Below, piece after piece: positions 5,048-8,829 of a stretch of 8,829 nt of DNA. The notes beneath the pieces were generated by a model. It was not told where the DNA came from. It was given only the letters and a program-made list of their open reading frames with translations, and searched no databases. The translations under genes were made by a program, and so were the position numbers. Numbering within the stretch: the stretch's first letter is position 1; every line of letters begins with the position of its first letter. This DNA is from Acidobacteriota bacterium (lineage in GTDB: Bacteria > Acidobacteriota > Blastocatellia > Pyrinomonadales > Pyrinomonadaceae): assembly GCA_013698055.1 (NCBI GenBank), contig JACCVS010000041.1:1-8829 (forward strand), in the 5' to 3' direction.

Positions 5048-6034
5048 AGGCAAGTTGAGTTTGCGATAACCTGCTGGCTTCGTTTGCGGACCGTTAAAGA
5101 CATACCATCGTGGATGCACTAAAGCGTCCGGCTGAGTGAACGTGGGCTTATGGTCAAAGCCATCAAGATGCTTCTTCGTTTTTCTCCGGCGAACGAACTT
5201 CCGTTCGTAATAGCCATGCAAAGCATCGAGCGCCTTTAACTCCGGGTTAGCCTTGAAAAATTCCTCAGCTTCGATCTGAGCTTTGCGCTTGTGCGCGGCT
5301 CGCGCAATACGTTTGTTCCCTTCCTGCTCTATCTCATTGATGACAGCGGGTCCACCGCGCCAAGCAGCAAGTTCTGGATTCTGTCCCAACCATATCAGGT
5401 ATTGCCCCCAACGGTGTCGCCGTTCCGTGAGGAGACCGCCGCCTATATTGGTCTCAAATTCAGTGAAACGCGGTCTTAACTCCAAGTAAAGTTTGTGTTC
5501 CGGTTCGGCCTCCCAAGTCGCCTTTTCTTCGAGCCACCGCTCGTGCTCTCTTTCCCACCTTCGGACGAGGGATTCGTAGCTACTTAAATATGCTGCTGCC
5601 TCACGCACGACTACCTGTGCCATTGCTGGCGTGAGATCGCCCAAGATTTCACGCTTATCAAAAAGCAAGTCGCCATGAGCGGAAAGCTGCGCGGCACGCT
5701 CAGCCCAAGTCTCCCCAGTGACTTCGATCAGCTCTCCGTTAGGATCGGAAATGGTGGCTTTAATTTTCCTGGCAGTCGTGGGAACCCAATTCTTAATGCA
5801 GACGCTGTTGAGCAGATAAGGGGCGTTGTTCGACGGACACCCGGTTATGAAAAGGGCGATCTCGCGATAAAGGGCCTGATCTTCCGGCGACTCCCCGCAC
5901 TCGCCTCGACGCATCCGAAAGAGCAGCGCGAGAATCTCCCTGAGGCGGTCGTTGAATATTTTGTGCGTGCGCCATAACGCCTCTAAAGTTTCAGGCACAT
6001 GGTGCAGGCGAACCTGGTAGTTTTTGACGGCCAT
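5045..6034 (-). CDS. Cas12-like effector, N-terminal half ending at an in-frame TAG
   Basis: The 329-residue half starts MAVKNYQVRLHHVPETLEAL and continues WRTHKIFNDRLREILALLFR, resembling the Cas12b N-terminus (MAVKxxxVxL, LWKxHxxxNxxV). A charged helical segment, YESLVRRWEREHERWLEEKATWE (153-175), recalls Cas12g, and TFTQPDALVHPRW (298-310) matches the Cas12b TLPDAxxHPxW motif. These comparisons are from memory. The start is fixed by a TAG three codons upstream of ATG 6034. Only 11 sense codons separate TAG 5045-5047 from the other half, and they read on smoothly (REGEAGSLELS). The intact protein would be about 767 residues, well under Cas12b (~1,100) and close to Cas12g. No cas1, cas2 or array is nearby. 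Confidence 0.7.
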   Translation of the reverse strand: MAVKNYQVRLHHVPETLEALWRTHKIFNDRLREILALLFRMRRGECGESPEDQALYREIALFITGCPSNNAPYLLNSVCIKNWVPTTARKIKATISDPNGELIEVTGETWAERAAQLSAHGDLLFDKREILGDLTPAMAQVVVREAAAYLSSYESLVRRWEREHERWLEEKATWEAEPEHKLYLELRPRFTEFETNIGGGLLTERRHRWGQYLIWLGQNPELAAWRGGPAVINEIEQEGNKRIARAAHKRKAQIEAEEFFKANPELKALDALHGYYERKFVRRRKTKKHLDGFDHKPTFTQPDALVHPRWYVFNGPQTKPAGYRKLNLP

Positions 6035-6050
6035 AGAACGCTAGAGTTAA

Positions 6051-6081
6051 CCCGCGCCAAGCGAGCAGCATCCAACGCGGG
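6051..6081. promoter_or_regulatory. Inverted repeat in front of the Cas12-like gene
   Basis: CCCGCG (6051-6056) and CGCGGG (6076-6081) form a perfect 6-bp inverted repeat with a 19-bp spacer, its proximal arm 16 bp from the effector ATG. A TTAACT (6045-6050, minus strand) lies 10 nt before the ATG and could be a -10 box for a nearly leaderless transcript. No good -35 box or Shine-Dalgarno sequence is visible. The repeat is a possible operator. Confidence 0.3.
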
Positions 6082-6161
6082 AAGAATAAATCAATGATGG
6101 AAAGAATGCTAACGAAGCGTCTGATTCGATGGGGTGTTTGACTGAGCGCTGGGGGACAGCT

Positions 6162-6539
6162 TCACCTGATACCCATCCATACGAGACCCGCAATCATCAG
6201 AAATATTACCCATGACAGGTGACGCCCGCGCGAGCCTATCAAGGCAACAACCGCACTTGCCAAAAAGGTTGCGGCAATGGCACCGGATATTATACGAGCA
6301 GCGGCATCAGTTGGAAATGAAGCAAGTATCACGAGCAACGCTGCTGCGCCGAACCACGCGACCGTCGTCAGATGCCACGCAAAGCGCAAGGTGCGTTTGG
6401 TGAAATCATCGCTTCCAAAGAGATGCGGGATGTTCTGCCGCCGAAAGAGGCGCGTCAGAATAAAACGCTCGCCCAACCATGAATGAGCCACACCGATTGC
6501 GATTGCCAGAACCGCCGCAGCAACGAAATAGAAGTTCAC
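6162..6539 (-). CDS. Small integral membrane protein, about four helices, function unknown
   Basis: The 125-residue protein starts with GTG at 6539; an in-frame TAA lies four codons upstream, so no longer start exists. Four hydrophobic segments are visible: about 3-22 (YFVAAAVLAIAIGVAHSWLG), 54-72 (AWHLTTVAWFGAAALLVILA), 81-101 (ARIISGAIAATFLASAVVALI) and 107-123 (LSWVIFLMIAGLVWMGI). The first two are joined by a basic loop with LPHLFGSDDF-like character (NIPHLFGSDDFTKRTLRFAW). That pattern (VAHSWLGERF...RTLRFAWHLTT) is familiar from conserved bacterial membrane proteins without a known role. It is not obviously co-transcribed with the effector, whose ATG lies 127 bp downstream. It is divergent from the substrate-binding protein gene. 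Confidence 0.75.
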   Translation of the reverse strand: MNFYFVAAAVLAIAIGVAHSWLGERFILTRLFRRQNIPHLFGSDDFTKRTLRFAWHLTTVAWFGAAALLVILASFPTDAAARIISGAIAATFLASAVVALIGSRGRHLSWVIFLMIAGLVWMGIR

Positions 6540-6599
6540 ACTTTTTTCTTATCACAAGAAGCTATAAAGGATAAAGAACAGCGCTCACTCCAAGCCACA

Positions 6600-6612
6600 C
6601 GATGCAGCATCG
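6600..6612. promoter_or_regulatory. 13-bp palindrome in the divergent intergenic region
   Basis: CGATGC-A-GCATCG is a perfect palindrome with a single central base. It sits between the divergent membrane-protein gene (start 6539) and the substrate-binding protein gene, and is directly followed by a second inverted repeat. It is a candidate operator controlling one or both genes. Confidence 0.4.
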
Positions 6613-6641
6613 CTGATGAGTGATATGTTAGTCTTCATCAG
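6613..6641. promoter_or_regulatory. 7-bp inverted repeat upstream of the substrate-binding protein gene
   Basis: CTGATGA (6613-6619) pairs perfectly with TCATCAG (6635-6641) across 15 bases and abuts the 13-bp palindrome. It has no T-run, so an intrinsic terminator is unlikely. An operator or a 5'-leader hairpin for the downstream gene fits better. Confidence 0.4.
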
Positions 6642-6734
6642 ATATTAACTTTGTTACAGCAGGTTGGACTCTGCGTAATGTCGAAGAGATATGACAGAGG
6701 CGCACTCGCAACTAATGATTCCCGCTTCAAATTG

Positions 6735-8438
6735 ATGGCGATGTTAAAAGCAAAAATTGTTTTCACAAATCTCTTCCTGGTTCTCACAATTTTTTCTGTC
6801 TCGGGGCGGGCCGACGCGCCTCAGTACGGCGGTAGCATCATCGTCGCCGTCTCGGCTGATCCTGGCGGCCTCAACCCGGCGATCACAACTCAAGGCGGTG
6901 TTCATCTCGTCTGCGGATCGATTTTCAGCGGACTCGTGGCGCATGACTTCGACTTGAACCCGGTGCCGGACGTGGCCGAAAGCTGGGAGGTGTCGCCCGA
7001 TGGCCGGACTTACACTTTTCATCTCGCACGCGATATAGAATTTCATGACGGCGTCGCTCTTACCTCTGAGGACGTGCGGTTCACCTTCGAGGAAATGTTG
7101 TTGAAGTATCACTCGCGCACACGCTCCTCGATAGGCGACAACCTGCGGCGCATCTTAACACCAGACGCGCACACAGTCGTTTTCGAGTTTGAGCGTCCCT
7201 ACGCCGCTTTCCTCCAACTCCTCGACGTGACGAACGCCCCCGTTATGCCGAAACATCTCTATGAGGGCTCTGACCCGCTGACGAATCCGCACAACACTAA
7301 CCCTGTCGGAAGCGGGCCTTTCAAGTTTCAGGAGTGGGTGAAAGGCGATCACCTAACTCTCGCGAGAAACGAGAACTATTTCAAGCAGGGTAAGCCCTAC
7401 CTGGATCGCATCGTGTACAAGGTCATGCCGAGTGCGGCGATGGCAGCCATCGCTTTCGAGAAAGGGGAAGTGGATTATTTCTTGAACCCTTCGCCGCTTG
7501 ATGTGGGCCGCCTCAAGAATATGGCCGGGGTCGTCATCACGGATAAAGGCCGGGAAGGGTTTGCAACAGTTGAAACCCTGATCCCTAACCTCACGCACGC
7601 TCCTCTCTCCGACCTCCGCGTCAGGCGTGCGATGGCCCATGCCATAGACAAGGACTTTTTTGTAGATAAGCTCATGTTCGGGATGGGCGTACCCGCGACG
7701 GGGCCGGTCTCGCACATGCTCGGGTGGGCTTACAATCCGAACGTGGAAAAGTACCAAACGGACATAGCGCTCGCCAATCGACTGCTCGATGAAGCAGGAT
7801 ACGGGCGCGGAGCAGACGGGGTACGGTTCCGGCTGAAGTTCGTTCACGCTTCTACCTTCGCCAAGGTGGCCGAGGCCGTGAGGGATCAGTTAGGGCAAGT
7901 CGGCATCGCGGTCGACCTGCAAATGATGGAGTTTAGTGCGGCCGTGGACGAGGTTTACATCAAGAAGGACTTTGATCTGGCATTCGCCTTTTACGAGAAC
8001 GGCCCCGACCCCGACATTGGAGTTAAACGTACTCTGGTCTCTTCGAACATCGGGCCGATCCCGTTCTCCAACGGCGCTGGCTATCGCAACCCGCGAGTTG
8101 ACGAACTGTTCGCGCTCGCCGCCTCCGAGCAGGACAGGCAAAAGCGAGCCGAATATTACTTTGAGGCTCAAGCCATCGTGGTGCGTGACCTGCCCTACTT
8201 TTGGCTGTACGAGCCGAAAACGGCGGCTGCCTACCGGGACGGGCTCAAGGGCATGTACGAGTGGAGCGCGAAATCTAACATCTACTTCGCGCAGGACGCA
8301 TGGCGGGCCGATGGCGGCAGGTCAAACCATGCGGGTTCATCCACACGCCGGGGACTTTACCTGCTCCTAGCCCTCGTCGGCCTCGTTTCGTTAGTCGCCG
8401 TCGTGATTTTGATTAGAGCGAGAAGGCGGAGGGTCTAG
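6735..8438 (+). CDS. ABC transporter substrate-binding protein, family 5 (peptide/nickel/opine type), membrane-anchored
   Basis: A solute receptor that would capture an oligopeptide-type ligand outside the membrane and pass it to a Dpp/Opp permease. I chose ATG 6735 because it gives a proper signal peptide: MAMLKAKIVFTNLFLVLTIF and SVSGRADA before PQYGG. The frame is open from 6651, and ATG 6678 is the alternative; neither has a strong ribosome-binding site. Numbering from 6735 (567 residues), SBP_bac_5 hallmarks are SWEVSPDGRTYTFHLARDIEFHDG (about 83-106), PVGSGPFKFQEWVKGDHLTL and DLRVRRAMAHAIDKD. The C-terminus adds an unusual anchor, GLYLLLALVGLVSLVAVVIL, followed by RARRRRV, so the protein is tethered at both ends if the signal is uncleaved. 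The substrate is not identifiable. The probable partner permease is convergent, not downstream. Confidence 0.9.
   Translation: MAMLKAKIVFTNLFLVLTIFSVSGRADAPQYGGSIIVAVSADPGGLNPAITTQGGVHLVCGSIFSGLVAHDFDLNPVPDVAESWEVSPDGRTYTFHLARDIEFHDGVALTSEDVRFTFEEMLLKYHSRTRSSIGDNLRRILTPDAHTVVFEFERPYAAFLQLLDVTNAPVMPKHLYEGSDPLTNPHNTNPVGSGPFKFQEWVKGDHLTLARNENYFKQGKPYLDRIVYKVMPSAAMAAIAFEKGEVDYFLNPSPLDVGRLKNMAGVVITDKGREGFATVETLIPNLTHAPLSDLRVRRAMAHAIDKDFFVDKLMFGMGVPATGPVSHMLGWAYNPNVEKYQTDIALANRLLDEAGYGRGADGVRFRLKFVHASTFAKVAEAVRDQLGQVGIAVDLQMMEFSAAVDEVYIKKDFDLAFAFYENGPDPDIGVKRTLVSSNIGPIPFSNGAGYRNPRVDELFALAASEQDRQKRAEYYFEAQAIVVRDLPYFWLYEPKTAAAYRDGLKGMYEWSAKSNIYFAQDAWRADGGRSNHAGSSTRRGLYLLLALVGLVSLVAVVILIRARRRRV
8435..8438. 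other. Shared CTAG: overlapping stop codons of convergent genes
   Basis: The plus-strand gene ends with TAG at 8436-8438, and the minus-strand gene ends with TAG read from 8437-8435. The palindrome CTAG therefore supplies both stops, and there is no intergenic space for a terminator between the two genes. Confidence 0.9.
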
Positions 8439-8829
8439 GGTGTGGGGCGGGCGGAGTCGAGATGCTCGATTCGTGATTTGGGGTCGAGCGCCTGGTTGAA
8501 GGCATCGCCGACAATGTTCAGCGCGAAGACGAGCGAAGAGAGGGCGAGCGTCGGGAAAAAGATCATCCACCAGGCGTCGCGGATAAAATGCTGTCCGTTG
8601 TGCAGCATGTATCCCCAACTGATGTGGTTGGCGTCGCCGAGGCCGATGAACGACAGTCCCGCTTCGACGATCATCACCCCGCCCACCATCAGCGTGAAGT
8701 GTGTGACGATGATGGGTAAAGTGTTGGGCAGGATTTCGCGAAGCACGATCCTCACCGGCCCGGCGCCCATGGCGCGCGCGGCCTCGACGAAACTTCTTTC
8801 CCTGATGGATAGAACTTCCGCCCTGATCA
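8435..8829 (-). CDS. DppC/OppC-type ABC permease, C-terminal part, cut by right edge
   Basis: The minus-strand frame is open to the right edge. It reads IRAEVLSIRERSFVEAARAM, then GAGPVRIVLREILPNTLPII, and ends with GDAFNQALDPKSR and a short tail. FVEAARAMGA...ILPN is the EAA loop that docks the permease to its ATPase. Two membrane segments follow (about IIVTHFTLMVGGVMIVEAGL and WWMIFFPTLALSSLVFALNI), separated by SFIGLGDANHISWGYML, which is typical of DppC. The gene must start beyond 8829; the Met at 8770 is internal, because the codons before it are conserved family sequence. It converges on the substrate-binding protein gene. It likely serves a peptide/nickel-class importer. Confidence 0.93.
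   Translation of the reverse strand, partial: IRAEVLSIRERSFVEAARAMGAGPVRIVLREILPNTLPIIVTHFTLMVGGVMIVEAGLSFIGLGDANHISWGYMLHNGQHFIRDAWWMIFFPTLALSSLVFALNIVGDAFNQALDPKSRIEHLDSARPTP

Noticed and set aside
3734..6034. IS605/IS607-type transposon with TnpB
   Set aside because: No TnpA transposase gene or recognisable element ends are visible, and the N-terminal half is much longer than in typical TnpB (~400 residues).
7353..7847. Minus-strand ORFs of 164 and 80 codons inside the substrate-binding protein gene
   Set aside because: They are shadows of a strongly conserved plus-strand protein, with no independent domain signal.

Overview
The window looks like chromosomal or integrated-element DNA from an Acidobacteriota bacterium, probably class Blastocatellia (Pyrinomonadaceae-like). 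This is inferred from the style of the TonB C-terminal domain (PEPxYTEEARxNQVxGTVVLRAVF, ending YNF), the ParA/small-HTH module and the moderate GC content. No rRNA, tRNA or complete housekeeping gene is present to confirm it. Everything from 1 to about 6540 is on the minus strand. A substrate-binding protein gene follows on the plus strand, and a permease gene enters from the right edge on the minus strand.

Region 1 (1-2520) is a plasmid- or integrative-element-type maintenance block. In transcription order it holds a 63-residue MerR/excisionase-like HTH protein, a ParA ATPase (ATGA overlap), a 346-residue winged-helix protein with a C-terminal Cys4-type cluster (44-bp overlap with parA), and the start of a tyrosine recombinase cut by the left edge. 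The winged-helix gene contains an exact 35-bp G-rich direct repeat plus several related copies, which could be an origin or binding-site cluster inside the gene. The integrase has a good sigma70-type promoter, and an imperfect inverted repeat lies upstream of it. A 12-bp palindrome and other small repeats sit in front of the HTH-parA operon.

Region 2 (2555-3370) is decayed. A small ORF with the Fic-antitoxin signature SxxxEG lies 8 nt upstream of a gene whose first ~37 codons look like the N-terminus of a Fic AMP-transferase. This start then runs in frame into an unrelated TonB-family protein that has its own frameshift near 2795. The TA operon appears to have been destroyed by a deletion or recombination.

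Region 3 (3371-6034) holds a Cas12/TnpB-superfamily effector (about 767 codons) split by one in-frame TAG. It has Cas12b/g-like N-terminal features and a C-terminal RuvC-zinc-ribbon half, but two of the three RuvC acidic residues seem to be replaced (Arg and Ser). Directly downstream is a GC-rich stretch with five consecutive inverted repeats, a candidate guide/tracr/omega-like RNA. No CRISPR array, Cas1/Cas2 or TnpA is visible. The effector is either a natural nuclease-dead protein that recently gained a stop or a relic.

Region 4 (6162-8829) holds a four-helix membrane protein of unknown function, a family-5 (peptide/nickel-type) substrate-binding protein with a C-terminal membrane anchor, and the 3' end of a DppC/OppC-type permease. 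The last two genes converge and share a CTAG for their stop codons. Two inverted repeats lie between the divergent membrane-protein and binding-protein genes.
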